A stretch of DNA of 48,023 nucleotides from Streptomyces iakyrus (GTDB lineage Bacteria > Actinomycetota > Actinomycetes > Streptomycetales > Streptomycetaceae): the NCBI RefSeq assembly GCF_000717055.1, contig NZ_JNXI01000036.1:1-48023 (forward strand), in the 5' to 3' direction. The position numbers and the translations under genes were made by a program. Below are positions 26,101-34,020 of this stretch, piece by piece; position 1 is the stretch's first letter; the number at the start of each line of letters is the position of its first letter. A model generated the notes under the pieces. The model was not told the DNA's origin. It searched no databases and saw only the letters and a program-made list of their open reading frames with translations.

Positions 26101-26793
26101 CACCCAGGTGTTGCCGGCCCAGTGGCGGGTCTGCATGGCCAGCTGCATGTCGTCGCCGGTGCGCCGGATGGTCCAGTTGAGGCCCTCGCTCCAGGTCTTG
26201 CCGACGGCCTCGGCGCGCAGCAGCAGCGACAGACCGCCCGCCGGGTCGGCGCCGCCGCGGAAGACGACGACCGCCTCAAAGTCCTCCCAGTCGTGGTCCT
26301 GGGCCACCCGGCCGCCGATCCAGCGTGCGCCGGACCAGTCCTTCTCCCCGTTCAGCAGGCCCGTCTCCCACCGCGCAGGAGCGCTCCACGGGCCGCGCGC
26401 GCCGCTCTCGTCCCAGGTGCGCACCTGCCAGAAGTACGTGCGCTCCGAGTGGAGTTCGGGGCCGGTGTACGGGGCTTCGGTGCTCAGCGAGCCGGTCACC
26501 CTGCCGCTGGTCCAGACGTCGGATCCGCCCGGACGTGTGCCCACCCTGATCTCGTACGCGCTCTGCCGCTTCACCGGGGGTATCCAGCTGAACGCCGGTG
26601 CCGTCTGGGTACCGAGGGGCTGGGTCCGGGAGTTGACCTGGAGAGCCGTGGGCGCGAGTCCGCCTGACCGAGGAGCGGGCCCGCTCAGCGCCAGGGCGCT
26701 CGGCGCGGCGGTGAGCGGGAGAGCGGCGCCGACCGCCGTCATGACAGCGAGCACGCGTCGGCGGCTCGGCGCGCTTCTGTTGTCCTCGGCCAC
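23122..26793 (-). CDS. Secreted GH78 alpha-L-rhamnosidase
   Basis: The 1223-residue enzyme has a Tat signal (SRRRVLAVMTAVGAALPL, residues 10-27) and would remove terminal L-rhamnose from plant glycosides or polysaccharides outside the cell. After a fibronectin-like N-terminal region (about 50-145) it carries an extra beta-sandwich-like segment (about 165-350) inserted after DWSGARWIGG. Then come the rhamnosidase N-domain, the (alpha/alpha)6 catalytic domain with the acidic motif PSREKNGWTGDAM near residues 775-790, and a C-terminal beta domain. The start is GTG with AAAGGA upstream. A perfect LacI-type operator lies 45 bp upstream. Plant glycosides often carry aromatic aglycones, a possible link to the neighbouring island (inference). 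Confidence 0.9.
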   Translation of the reverse strand: MAEDNRSAPSRRRVLAVMTAVGAALPLTAAPSALALSGPAPRSGGLAPTALQVNSRTQPLGTQTAPAFSWIPPVKRQSAYEIRVGTRPGGSDVWTSGRVTGSLSTEAPYTGPELHSERTYFWQVRTWDESGARGPWSAPARWETGLLNGEKDWSGARWIGGRVAQDHDWEDFEAVVVFRGGADPAGGLSLLLRAEAVGKTWSEGLNWTIRRTGDDMQLAMQTRHWAGNTWVDDGTSEPDWGVNRYDPQSETNPTTDGTRTVPVATVPLPAATGLTKDTWNTRDHTVVVAVRGLTVTTTVNDVEVDSRTLTGDQIRRHGSFGFAGGTSAVVRSVHVTGTGAPDFAVDLTTGANPFEAGIATLDGLTFPPKNPFIPARNNVLPIANPAPLLRRSFALPQGREIAKARLHLSAAGNVTLTVNGAPLTVDGKSADREGTNVPRLLTDHSTYDRTVLYDTFDVTARLRAGGKNVLAAELGRGWYGVTTPQEWFWQLAPYAGQPRLRAKLVVTYTDGHATTLVTDTDWLCTDGPTTFDSVYSGEKYDARRADRLGDWRSVDYRTGRDWRPATALIPPGSCAGPAPKYHGVLPATKIPEGFTPAVVRAHEAEPVLVNRTLRPVTLTETVPGSGVWVLDYGQIMTGLVRLSLTGVGPDKEGLTLRLRGGNRASGSPLSVEEENFQHDANLQTHYYTVGRRATQRWEQQFSHFGFRYLEVSNLEAVLGRAPDLDRDAELLTVAVARTGFARTGTFATDNALLNRLQRNLEWAEQNNLVQKPTDTPSREKNGWTGDAMASSESQSLTWDVNGVFTTYLRHFPDNQISSGQLPMVVPMPKGGYGYDQTPGWDKAWKAVPAWDAAYFVMPRELYTYYGNGSLFAELYEHQDRLLKYYETLFTPENHYIFEASLGAYSGAENPGSNAVISLAYYIHFCDYMDEVGRRIGRTERAAHYTRLARTLRKAFIENYWDADKGHFTQGSISSENTLAIAFDLVPGSDLKPSDPRYLAGTKTVAENKKALVKLLADRIVAADHHIQNDMYGSRYEFNLLSDHGYTDIALKAVTQTGAPGYVDQIARGATSLWEQWGERLSVNHHYRSTVATWFYQSLAGIRPTDIAYESLRIRPYVPSAAVNSRVPKDTQDTDLSPKTLDRVSASIDTVRGKVASQWERRADGRIELEVTVPYNTKAEIWVPTQGKPVDAPQGVGFVRDDTAGGAAYKVYRASAGSYRFNAG

Positions 26794-27255
26794 GTGATCA
26801 GGTCCTTTCGCTCACGCCGGCCGTCCCGCCCGCGCGGTTGAAACGTTTCAATGCTTTCCCATCGGTAAGCTTATGGAGCGGGCGGCGCGGAGGCAACGGT
26901 CAGGAGCGCGAAAGGCCCGCATGACGCTCCAGCGATTTCGGCCGTGGGATGGCGCAGCCCCGCTCCTGGTGCTCAGCAACGCCGTCGGCCGGAACATCAT
27001 GACGGCATGACGAGCCACCACAACGACACCCTGGGGTTCGCGGAACAACGTCTCCAGCGCTACGAGGGCGCCGCCGCGGCCGACGGGGCCCGGTCGTAGC
27101 CGCCCGGCGCAGCCTGCCAGATCCCCGTCCAGCCGGTACCGCCTGGGTGAACTCGGTGCGGACGGCGACGCCATGGACCGCGAACCCGGTGGTCGCGGCA
27201 ACAAGGACGGACCAGGACGCGACAAAGGAGCTGTGGCCGACGCGGAGGGCCGTCG
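26794..27255. other. Rhamnosidase promoter region and non-coding gap
   Basis: 462 bases without a convincing gene. Apart from the operator at 26838-26851, I see only a 30-codon open frame at 27007-27099 with no recognised product and no clear Shine-Dalgarno sequence. Confidence 0.45.
26838..26851. promoter_or_regulatory. LacI/GalR-type operator before the rhamnosidase gene
   Basis: TTGAAACGTTTCAA is a perfect 14-bp palindrome with the central CG typical of LacI-family operators, 45 bp from the GTG start. No LacI gene lies in the window, so the repressor would be encoded elsewhere. Confidence 0.7.
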
Positions 27256-27966
27256 TCAGGTCACGAGCACGTCCCGGGCGGCGCCCAGCGCGGCGAGCAC
27301 GTCCCTCGCGACCGCACGGAGGGCGGCCTCGTCCGGCGTGGCGGAGGTTTCCAGGGCCGCCTTGATCGTGCGGCCGAGCAGGTCCGCCCGACGGTCCGGA
27401 CCGAGGTCCTCGCCCGGGACCGCGAGACCCCCCGTGATGAATCCGGTCAGCACCGCGTCGATCGTGTAGATCTGGTCCGCCGCCGGCACCGTGACGGCCA
27501 TCAGCCCGTGCGCGCGCCATACCTCGACGAGGCGGGCGAGCAGGGTATGGAAGCCGAGTTCCCGGATGACGGGACGGCCGGCCGAGGTGACGGCGAGCGC
27601 GCCGAGGATTTCGCTGTCACCGGCGTGGATGGCCCGCGTGACGGGGTTGCGGGTCTGCTGCAGGAAGATCTCCCGGACCACCCTGCCGGGCAGGGCGGCA
27701 GCGGGGTCGTCCGTGATTTCTGCAGCGAAGGCGCCGAGCTCCTCGTGGAGTTCACGCCGCAGCAGTTCGGCGAACAGCAGCTGTTTCGTCTTCCAGTGAA
27801 GGTAGACGGTGCCCTTCCCGATACGGGCGCGGCGGGCGATCTCATCCACGGTGACCCGCTTGTAGCCCCAGGCCAACAGCAGCTCGCGCGCGGCGGCCAG
27901 GATGCGCTCGGCGCGTGCAGGGTCGGTCTGCGGGGCAGCGGCCGAGCGGTCCAAGGTCATGAGCAC
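27256..27966 (-). CDS. TetR-family repressor divergent from an FAD monooxygenase
   Basis: This 236-residue protein has a TetR DNA-binding domain at residues about 18-65 (RILAAARELLLAWGYKRVTVDEIARRARIGKG, with YLHWKTK) and a helical ligand domain beyond. The start may be the ATG at 27966 or the one at 27960. Between it and the divergent monooxygenase gene lies a perfect 12-bp inverted repeat (27984-28018), a likely operator controlling both. The arrangement of a TetR gene back-to-back with a flavin monooxygenase is common for self-resistance or catabolic enzymes induced by their substrate. Confidence 0.87.
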   Translation of the reverse strand: MLMTLDRSAAAPQTDPARAERILAAARELLLAWGYKRVTVDEIARRARIGKGTVYLHWKTKQLLFAELLRRELHEELGAFAAEITDDPAAALPGRVVREIFLQQTRNPVTRAIHAGDSEILGALAVTSAGRPVIRELGFHTLLARLVEVWRAHGLMAVTVPAADQIYTIDAVLTGFITGGLAVPGEDLGPDRRADLLGRTIKAALETSATPDEAALRAVARDVLAALGAARDVLVT

Positions 27967-27983
27967 AGCATTCCACCCCCTTC

Positions 27984-28018
27984 ACTGGATGACCAAATTT
28001 CAAATCTGGTCATCCAGT
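27984..28018. promoter_or_regulatory. TetR operator candidate, 12-bp inverted repeat
   Basis: Arms ACTGGATGACCA / TGGTCATCCAGT are perfect and are separated by an 11-nt AT-rich spacer. The site sits between the divergent TetR and monooxygenase starts and probably overlaps their promoters. Confidence 0.75.
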
Positions 28019-28042
28019 ACTGTCCAGGGGTATGGTCAGGGC

Positions 28043-29215
28043 ATGACCTCTTCGTCACTCCCCCCACCGGACGCCCGCCGTGCCCTCATCGTCGGATCCG
28101 GCATCTCCGGTCTGGCCGCGGCCCTGAGCCTGCACCGGGCCGGCTGGCGGCCCCTGATCGTCGAGCGGGCCCCCCAGCGCCGCACCGGCGGCTACTTCGT
28201 CCGCTTCAACGGCCCCGGCTACACCGCCGCCGAACGCCTGGGCATCCTGGAGTCGCTCCCGGACCGCCGTGATCCCGCAGGGCGTATGTTCGAAGTCGAC
28301 TCCCGCGGCCGTCTCACACCGGGCCTGGCCTTTCCCGAACAGGTCAACGGCACCCCGCTGCGGATGCTGCTGCGCAGCGACCTGGAACGTGTCCTGTACG
28401 AGGCCGTCCAGGACCTGGTGGAGATCCGCTATGGCACCGGGCCCGCGGCCATCGCCCAGGACCGCGACCAGGTGACGGTGACCCTCACCGACGGGTCCGT
28501 GGAGAGCGCGGACCTGCTCATCGGGGCCGACGGCATCCACTCCACCGTCCGTTCCCTGGTCTTCGGCCCCGAGGACCTCTACCGCCGGGACTTCGACCAC
28601 GTCGTGGCCGCCTGCGTCATGGACGGCCCGCTCCCCGGCCTGCAAGAGGGCGACAGCGCGGTCGCCACCGCCCCCGGGCGCTCCGCCTGGATCAACAGCT
28701 ATCGCGACCACCCCCCGGTCGCCTTCCTGCTCTACCGCACCGACTGGCCCGCCGCGGAGATCCGCAAGAAGCCCTCGGCCGCCCTGCGTCAGGCGTTCGC
28801 CGGCTTCGGCGGGGACCTCGTGCCCGTGATGCTGGAGGCGATGGACCGCTCCGAGTCCGTCCTGTTCGACCAGGTCAGCCAGATCCACCTGAGCCGCTGG
28901 AGCCAGGGCCGGGTGGTCCTGCTCGGTGACTCCGCCTGGTGCATGACCCTGCACTCCGGCCAGGGTTCCGGCATGGGCATCGCCGGCGGCGAACTGCTGG
29001 CCCGTCTGCTCACCGAACACGGCGACCTGCCCACCGCCCTGGGCAGCTGGGAACAGCGACTGCGCCCGCACGTCACCCGCCACCAGAAGGAAGCCCTGCG
29101 CATGAAGCACTTCTTCATGCCCGCCAACCGCTTCGGCCGCGTCGCCCGCAGCTCCCTGATCCGCGCGGTCTCCACCCCGGTCGGCGCCAGGCTCGGCAAA
29201 GCCCTGATGGGCTGA
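28043..29215 (+). CDS. FAD-dependent monooxygenase (PHBH/TetX-like group)
   Basis: This 390-residue group A flavoprotein has GSGISGL at residues about 18-24, the DG motif in LIGADGIHS and the GD motif in LLGDSAWCMT, followed by SGQGSGMGIAGGELLA. The last stretch is typical of the polyketide-tailoring and tetracycline-inactivating (TetX-like) branch rather than salicylate hydroxylases. The ATG at 28043 is only 26 bp from the operator, so the leader is short and the Shine-Dalgarno sequence weak (CAGGG). An NTF2-like and an AttH-like gene follow closely. The substrate may be a polycyclic aromatic or a drug-like molecule; unresolved. Confidence 0.84.
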   Translation: MTSSSLPPPDARRALIVGSGISGLAAALSLHRAGWRPLIVERAPQRRTGGYFVRFNGPGYTAAERLGILESLPDRRDPAGRMFEVDSRGRLTPGLAFPEQVNGTPLRMLLRSDLERVLYEAVQDLVEIRYGTGPAAIAQDRDQVTVTLTDGSVESADLLIGADGIHSTVRSLVFGPEDLYRRDFDHVVAACVMDGPLPGLQEGDSAVATAPGRSAWINSYRDHPPVAFLLYRTDWPAAEIRKKPSAALRQAFAGFGGDLVPVMLEAMDRSESVLFDQVSQIHLSRWSQGRVVLLGDSAWCMTLHSGQGSGMGIAGGELLARLLTEHGDLPTALGSWEQRLRPHVTRHQKEALRMKHFFMPANRFGRVARSSLIRAVSTPVGARLGKALMG

Positions 29216-29242
29216 ACCACCACACGAGAAAGAGAACATGTG

Positions 29243-29626
29243 ATGACTCAGACGACCGAGACGGTGGCCGACCGCTACATCACGCTCGTGGACCGCGCGG
29301 TGCACGAACCGCAGGCACTGCAGGAGCTCGGATCGGTGTTCGCGCCCGGGGCCACCGTGCAGTTCGGCGACCTCCCGCCGGTGACCGGCCTGGCCGACAT
29401 CACGGAGTTCTACCGGAACTTCTACTCCGAGATGGCCGACAGCAAGCACGTGTGGACCACCACAGTGCTCGGCGACGGGACACTCGAAGTCCGCTTCATA
29501 GCGGCCTGGCGCACCACCGACGGGCAACTCGCGTCCCAGGGCGCCGTCGAGCACGTGACCGTCGACGCGAACGGACTGATCACGCAGCTGCGTGTCCTCG
29601 GTCCCGAGACGGAGAAAGCAGGATGA
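29243..29626 (+). CDS. NTF2/SnoaL-like protein in the TetR/monooxygenase cluster
   Basis: This 127-residue protein has the SnoaL-like fold: helix RYITLVDRAVHEPQAL, then FAPGATVQFGD, TDITEFY-type helix and strands ending in GLITQLRVLGPE. AAAGAGA lies upstream. The ATG at 29243 is preferred to the preceding GTG. Its stop overlaps the next start as ATGA. Proteins of this fold next to flavin monooxygenases often act as cyclases, hydrolases or auxiliary proteins; none can be assigned here. Confidence 0.75.
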   Translation: MTQTTETVADRYITLVDRAVHEPQALQELGSVFAPGATVQFGDLPPVTGLADITEFYRNFYSEMADSKHVWTTTVLGDGTLEVRFIAAWRTTDGQLASQGAVEHVTVDANGLITQLRVLGPETEKAG

Positions 29627-30471
29627 GCGCGTTCCACCCCACCCTGATCAGCGCCGCCGACGACCTCGCCGCGACCTCTCCCGGCAAGAACGACTCCTGG
29701 TGGTTCGCCTCCAGGCTGCACGACGAGGACGGCAACGTCGTCTGGGCGAAGATCCACGTGATGGACACGGACGGAGCCTGCCACAGCACGGTCGCGCTGC
29801 TGCGGGAAGCGGACGGCCACACCAGCAGCAAACACACCGTCGAGCCCCTTCACGACGTGAAGCTGTCCACGGACCGCCTCGACGTACAGACATCGGTCCT
29901 GAACCTGAGCGGAGACCTGGACGAACTCGAGATCTCAGGCGCGACGGACACCGCGTCGATCCGGCTGGCGCTGCGGCGGGAAGAACCTGTGCTCTTCAGC
30001 GGCGGCAGTGGGGTGTTCCCCTTCTTCGGCGGTACGACCGGGCAGTACGCCCTGCCCGGCCTGACCGCCTCGGGAACCGTCACCATCGAGGGGGTCACGC
30101 ATCAGCTCACCGGGCGCACGTGGTGCGACCGTCAGTGGCTCTCCGGGATCAGCGAACCCCTGCGCTTCCTGTGGCTCGGACTCGACCTCGGAGCGGGCCG
30201 CTCCCTCAGCGTCTGGGACACCGAGCAAGACGGCACCTCCTGGCTCACCGCGCTGCGGGAGGACGGCTCGCACCTGATCACCTCCGCCCGGCGGACCGGC
30301 CGCGACGAGCGCTGGATCCTGACGGTTCCCGGCCTCGACGCACGACTGGAGATCACCCCGCGCAGGCTCGACGGCACACAAGGCGCCCACTCCAACGTGT
30401 GTTCCGTGACCGGCACGTTCGACGGACACGAGATCACCGGGCACGGTTACGCCGATGTCGTCGGGACCTGA
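29623..30471 (+). CDS. AttH/CrtC-like lipocalin-domain protein
   Basis: This 282-residue protein resembles the AttH/hydroxyneurosporene-synthase (CrtC)/kievitone hydratase superfamily, two lipocalin-like barrels. Visible family marks are DSWWFASRLHDEDGN near the N-terminus, the central WCDRQWLSG and then FLWLGLDLGAGRSLSVWD. Some members hydrate double bonds or catalyse cyclisations in secondary metabolism. There is no signal peptide. It starts inside the stop of the NTF2-like gene, so the monooxygenase, NTF2-like and AttH-like genes form one operon ended by a long hairpin. Function unknown. Confidence 0.72.
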   Translation: MSAFHPTLISAADDLAATSPGKNDSWWFASRLHDEDGNVVWAKIHVMDTDGACHSTVALLREADGHTSSKHTVEPLHDVKLSTDRLDVQTSVLNLSGDLDELEISGATDTASIRLALRREEPVLFSGGSGVFPFFGGTTGQYALPGLTASGTVTIEGVTHQLTGRTWCDRQWLSGISEPLRFLWLGLDLGAGRSLSVWDTEQDGTSWLTALREDGSHLITSARRTGRDERWILTVPGLDARLEITPRRLDGTQGAHSNVCSVTGTFDGHEITGHGYADVVGT

Positions 30472-30507
30472 GGTTTCGGCCCAGCCCGGCATGACGGAGT
30501 CTTGAGA

Positions 30508-30565
30508 CCGCCCGGCGCGGCCGACGCCCTCCCCATAGGTCGGCTCTCGATGCCGCGCCGGGCGG
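30508..30565. terminator. Long-arm hairpin terminator after the AttH-like gene
   Basis: Perfect 14-bp arms CCGCCCGGCGCGGC / GCCGCGCCGGGCGG enclose a 30-nt loop that itself has a CCGAC/GTCGG stem. Confidence 0.7.
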
Positions 30566-30726
30566 CCACCAGGAGGTATACGAGACAGAATGTCGCGCTG
30601 GGGTGTGGTCGCACCGGCTCCCCGTGCGGCCGGGAGGGGACCTTGCCGTGCCACTAGGATCCCGGTCAGGGCGGGAGGCAAGCCCTCGGCCGACTTCGGA
30701 CGCACAGTCAGGGCAGAGGAAGCACC

Positions 30727-31327
30727 ATGAGCGACAACGCCGCCTCTCGGCGCCGGGGTCCGTACGCCACCACGCCGGCCCGGCGGGCCCAGATCGTCCG
30801 TGCCGCCCTCGCGAGCTTCGCCGAGCACGGGTTCGAGCGTGCTGCGGGACATCGCCGCGCGCGCGGGCCTGACGCATGCCGCGCTGCTACGGCACTTCTC
30901 CGGCAAGGAAGAGCTGCTCCTGACCGCTCTCGCCCATCGGGAAGCGCGTGAGGAGGAACAGGCCGACCGGATCCTCGCGTCGGGGACCGCCGGTTCCGCG
31001 GTACTCGGCGAGATCCTGGCCGACGAGTTCGCGGACCCCGAATACCTGCGCAGCTGGCTGGCCCTCTCCGTCGCGGCGGCCAACCCCGCCCACCCCGCGC
31101 ACGAGTACTTCGCCCGACGGCGAGAGCGGTTGCGCGCACGGTTGCGCGGCGGATCCCTGGGCACGGCGCACCGCGGTGCGGAACTGACCGCCGACGACAG
31201 AGCGGTGATGGTGCTCGCCATGATGGACGGACTTCGGCTCCAGACCCTCCTCGATCCATCGAACGATCCGCTGCGACTGCTGGAGCCCTTCATCCGCGCG
31301 GTCATCATGCCGGCGGAGAGCGCATAG
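30727..31327 (+). pseudogene. TetR-family regulator broken by a frameshift in the HTH region
   Basis: The start at 30727 (GAGGAAG upstream) opens a TetR N-terminus up to EHGFE. Around 30835-30845 the coding shifts to another frame, which continues SVLRDIAARAGLTHAALLRHFSGKEELL and a full ligand domain to 31327. The lost bases fall between the first and second helices. Total length 601 nt shows a net indel, and a few residues around the junction are also missing, so this looks like a real deletion more than a homopolymer error. It would have regulated an adjacent gene and is probably inactive. Confidence 0.8.
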
Positions 31328-31509
31328 CCCGCAATCGCCGAGCGTCACGCCAGGGGTTCCCGTAGGCGTCCGGCCACCTCTCGGACAGGGACGGCGGCCG
31401 ACGGCGTGCGCCCCTGCCGGCAACCGGGCCCTCGCGTCGGCGAAGGCTCATGCGCTGTCGCGGGCTGGACCGCCACGAAGACCGGTCGGCCACGTTCGTG
31501 TGCAGGCCT

Positions 31510-32091
31510 TCAGGGCCGGCCGGCCAACTGCCCTCGTGAGCCGTCCGACGGAAGCGACGCCACGGCACGGACGATCTCCTGCCGGAGCCGGTCCATACCG
31601 AAGTCGCCGCCGAGCACCATGCGCCGCAACTGCGGCATCGCGACGCTCCAGCTCGCCAGCGCGAGAGTGAAGAACACGCGCGTACGGGCATCGGCGTCCG
31701 GATCATCGGCCTGCGCGGCGGTCACCTTGTCGCCGTAGTGCGCGGTGCGCTCCTCCTCCGCGGGGACCGGTCCGTCGCCGATCTCCAGGGCCTCCCACAT
31801 CACCAGGCGGAGGGCCTCGGGGTGGGCTCGGTGGTACTCGAAGAGCCGTTCGGCATAGCCGGGCAGGTCCTGCGACGGGGGGACGGCCTCGGCCAGTTCG
31901 GCGAGGCGGCGCTCCAGGACGACGGCGAAGAGCTTGTTCTTGTCGCCGAAGTAGTCATAGATCGCCCGCTTGTTGGCCTTGGCCGCGGTGGCGATGCGGT
32001 CGACGCGGGCGCCCGCGACCCCGTGGGCCGCGAACTCGGCGGTCGCCGCCGTGATGATGCGCTCTTTCGTCGCCGCGGAGTCATAGGCCAT
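31510..32091 (-). CDS. TetR-family repressor of the divergent MFS gene
   Basis: This 193-residue protein has a TetR domain at residues about 8-55 (ERIITAATAEFAAHGVAGARVDRIATAAKANKRAIYDYFGDKNKLF) and a C-terminal helical domain. The ATG at 32091 is chosen over a longer frame because the extension runs across the operator. Two near-identical palindromes lie in the 131-bp gap to the MFS gene, one next to each start, so it most likely represses itself and the transporter. The ligand is probably a transported compound. Confidence 0.86.
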   Translation of the reverse strand: MAYDSAATKERIITAATAEFAAHGVAGARVDRIATAAKANKRAIYDYFGDKNKLFAVVLERRLAELAEAVPPSQDLPGYAERLFEYHRAHPEALRLVMWEALEIGDGPVPAEEERTAHYGDKVTAAQADDPDADARTRVFFTLALASWSVAMPQLRRMVLGGDFGMDRLRQEIVRAVASLPSDGSRGQLAGRP

Positions 32092-32102
32092 GCGGCCATG
32101 GT

Positions 32103-32118
32103 AACGAACCAGTTCGTT
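32103..32118. promoter_or_regulatory. TetR operator 1 of the TetR/MFS pair
   Basis: AACGAA-CCAG-TTCGTT, perfect 6-bp arms, 11 bp from the TetR start. Confidence 0.7.
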
Positions 32119-32160
32119 TGACCCTCGCGAGGCGCCGTGCCACGCTGGTTCCCAGAATCG

Positions 32161-32176
32161 AACCAACTAGTTCGTT
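32161..32176. promoter_or_regulatory. TetR operator 2 of the TetR/MFS pair
   Basis: AACCAACTAGTTCGTT matches operator 1 at 14 of 16 positions and contains the inner palindrome AACTAGTT. It lies 46 bp upstream of the MFS ATG. Confidence 0.68.
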
Positions 32177-32222
32177 CGGATCTGACGCGGACGGAACATC
32201 AACGAAAGGAGTGCTCGGCCGC

Positions 32223-33488
32223 ATGTCCCGCACCACACCACCCGCGGCCCCCGCGCCGGCGGCCCTTGGCCGCGGGCTCCCCCTCGTCATGGCGCTGGCC
32301 TGCGGTGTCACCGTGGCCAACGCCTACTTCCCGCAGGCCATCACCCCGCTCATCGCCCGGAGTCTCGGCGTCTCCGACGGCACGGCCACCACCCTCGCGA
32401 CGCTGACCCAGCTCGGCTACGCCGTTGGGATCTTCCTGCTCGTCCCGCTCGGGGACCGCCTCCCCCGCCGCCCCTTGATCACCGTGCTGCTCGCGGTGAC
32501 GAGCCTGGCGCTGCTGGCCGCGGGACTTGCTCCCGGGGCGGGTCTGCTGCTCGCCGCCGGGACGCTGGTCGGCCTGGCCACCGTGGTGCCGCAGATCCTC
32601 CTGCCCATAGCGGCCGGGCTCGTCGCGCCCGAGCGGCGCGGCCGCGTGATCGGCACGCTGCAGGCCGGGCTGATCGGCGGCATCCTGCTGGCCCGCGCCT
32701 TCGGCGGTGTTCTCGGCGAACACCTGGGCTGGCGGGCCCCGTACCTGGTCGCCGCCGTGCTCACCGCACTGCTCGCCGTAGTGCTCGGCGCCACGCTGCC
32801 CACCATCGTCCCCGCCGTCCGCGACGGCTATCCGGCGCTCCTGGCGGACACCCTGCGCATGCTGCGTACGGAGAAGGAGCTGCGCCGGTCCGTGCTCTTC
32901 CAGGTCACCGTCTTCGGAGGGTTCAGCGCCGCCTGGACCGCGGTCGCGCTGTTGGTCACCGGACCGCGCTACGGCATGGGCACGCAGGCCGTGGGCGTGC
33001 TCGCCCTGGTCGGCGCGGGCAGCATGTTCCTGGCCCCGTCCGCCGGGAAGTGGGTGGACCGTTACGGCGCCGACCGTGTCAACCTGTGGTGTGCCGGGGC
33101 CGGGCTCGCCGCGGCGGGTGTGCTGGTGGCCGGCTCGCTCGGCGGTGTCGCCGGGATCGTGGCTCTGGCCGCCGGGCTGCTGCTGATCGACGTGGCGGTG
33201 CAGTGCGGGCAGGTCGCCAACCAGGCCCGGATCTTCGCCCTGCGCCCGGAGATCCACAGCAGGCTCAACACGGGCTACATGACCTGCTCGTTCCTCGGCG
33301 CGAGCGCCGGGTCCTGGCTCGGCACCCGCGCCTACACGCACTTCGGCTGGTGGGCGGTCTGCTCGCTCATCGCCCTCGCCGTGGCGTCGGCCCTGGTGAC
33401 GTACCTGGTCGGAGGCGGCGGGCGCCATACCGCCGGAGCCGGTGAGGAGAACGCCATCGAGGCGGCGCCGCCGGCCCGGTCCCGGTGA
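32223..33488 (+). CDS. MFS transporter, 12-helix (YnfM/CynX-like exporter group)
   Basis: This 421-residue membrane protein has about 12 hydrophobic segments, the motif GDRLPRRPLI after helix 2, and RVIGTLQAGLIGGILLARAFGG around helix 5. It resembles small-molecule exporters of the 'FPQAITPLIA' type. AAAGGAG lies about 11 nt before the ATG at 32223; the nearer GTG (32211) touches the Shine-Dalgarno sequence and is rejected. Twin operators upstream tie it to the divergent TetR gene. Substrate unknown. Confidence 0.86.
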   Translation: MSRTTPPAAPAPAALGRGLPLVMALACGVTVANAYFPQAITPLIARSLGVSDGTATTLATLTQLGYAVGIFLLVPLGDRLPRRPLITVLLAVTSLALLAAGLAPGAGLLLAAGTLVGLATVVPQILLPIAAGLVAPERRGRVIGTLQAGLIGGILLARAFGGVLGEHLGWRAPYLVAAVLTALLAVVLGATLPTIVPAVRDGYPALLADTLRMLRTEKELRRSVLFQVTVFGGFSAAWTAVALLVTGPRYGMGTQAVGVLALVGAGSMFLAPSAGKWVDRYGADRVNLWCAGAGLAAAGVLVAGSLGGVAGIVALAAGLLLIDVAVQCGQVANQARIFALRPEIHSRLNTGYMTCSFLGASAGSWLGTRAYTHFGWWAVCSLIALAVASALVTYLVGGGGRHTAGAGEENAIEAAPPARSR

Positions 33489-33578
33489 GGAAAGCAGCGC
33501 CCCACGTCGGCCGCCCTCAATCCGTAGGACGCCTTTGTCCACCCACCACATCCCTCTCGCAGGACCGAAGGACCCATC

Positions 33579-33971
33579 ATGTCCATTCCCGTCATGCCCC
33601 GGCTGTTCTGCAGTTCTTCCAGGCCTCGCAGAACCGCGACGCCGACGCCTGGAGCGGCGCCTTCGCCGAGGACGCGCTCTTCCACGACCCGGTCGGCACG
33701 CCGCCCCTCGAAGGCCACGCGGCCGTCCACGACCTCGTCGCCTCCGTCATCGCGGGCTTTGAGCCCCTTCCTCGGGCTGACTGCCACCGAGGCGCACATC
33801 GCCGGTGACAGCGTCGCCGTCACCTGGCACGGCGCCGCGATCACCCGGGACCGCAGGCCGGTCAACTGGTCGGGCATCAGCGTCTTCGAACTCGACGACA
33901 CCGGCCGCATCCGCGAGGCCAGGGCCTACTTCGACCGCGCCGCCTTCCAGTCCCAGGTCAACGGCGGCTGA
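33579..33971 (+). pseudogene. NTF2/SnoaL-like gene with two compensating frameshifts
   Basis: A single SnoaL-like protein can be read only by changing frame twice. The ATG at 33579 opens MSIPVMP; the second frame gives AVLQFFQASQNRDADAWSGAF and HDPVGTPPLEGH; the first frame returns with FLGLTATEAHIAGDSVAVTW to the stop at 33971. The breaks map to C runs: one C short near 33597-33600 and one C extra near 33762-33765. The restored product would be 130 residues. Both breaks being in homopolymers suggests sequence error as much as decay. The SDR gene follows 49 bp later, so the pair may be an operon. Confidence 0.78.
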
Positions 33972-34020
33972 CCCTCATCCGAACTGGAAACCCCACCCCC
34001 ACCACCATCCGAGGACACCG

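Noticed and set aside
24988..26667. A 559-residue plus-strand frame opposite the rhamnosidase
   Set aside because: Antisense shadow of a clear GH78 gene; composition is Gly/Val/Arg/Asp without domains.
27007..27099. A 30-codon ORF in the gap before the TetR gene
   Set aside because: No clear Shine-Dalgarno sequence, no recognisable family, and no conservation test possible here.
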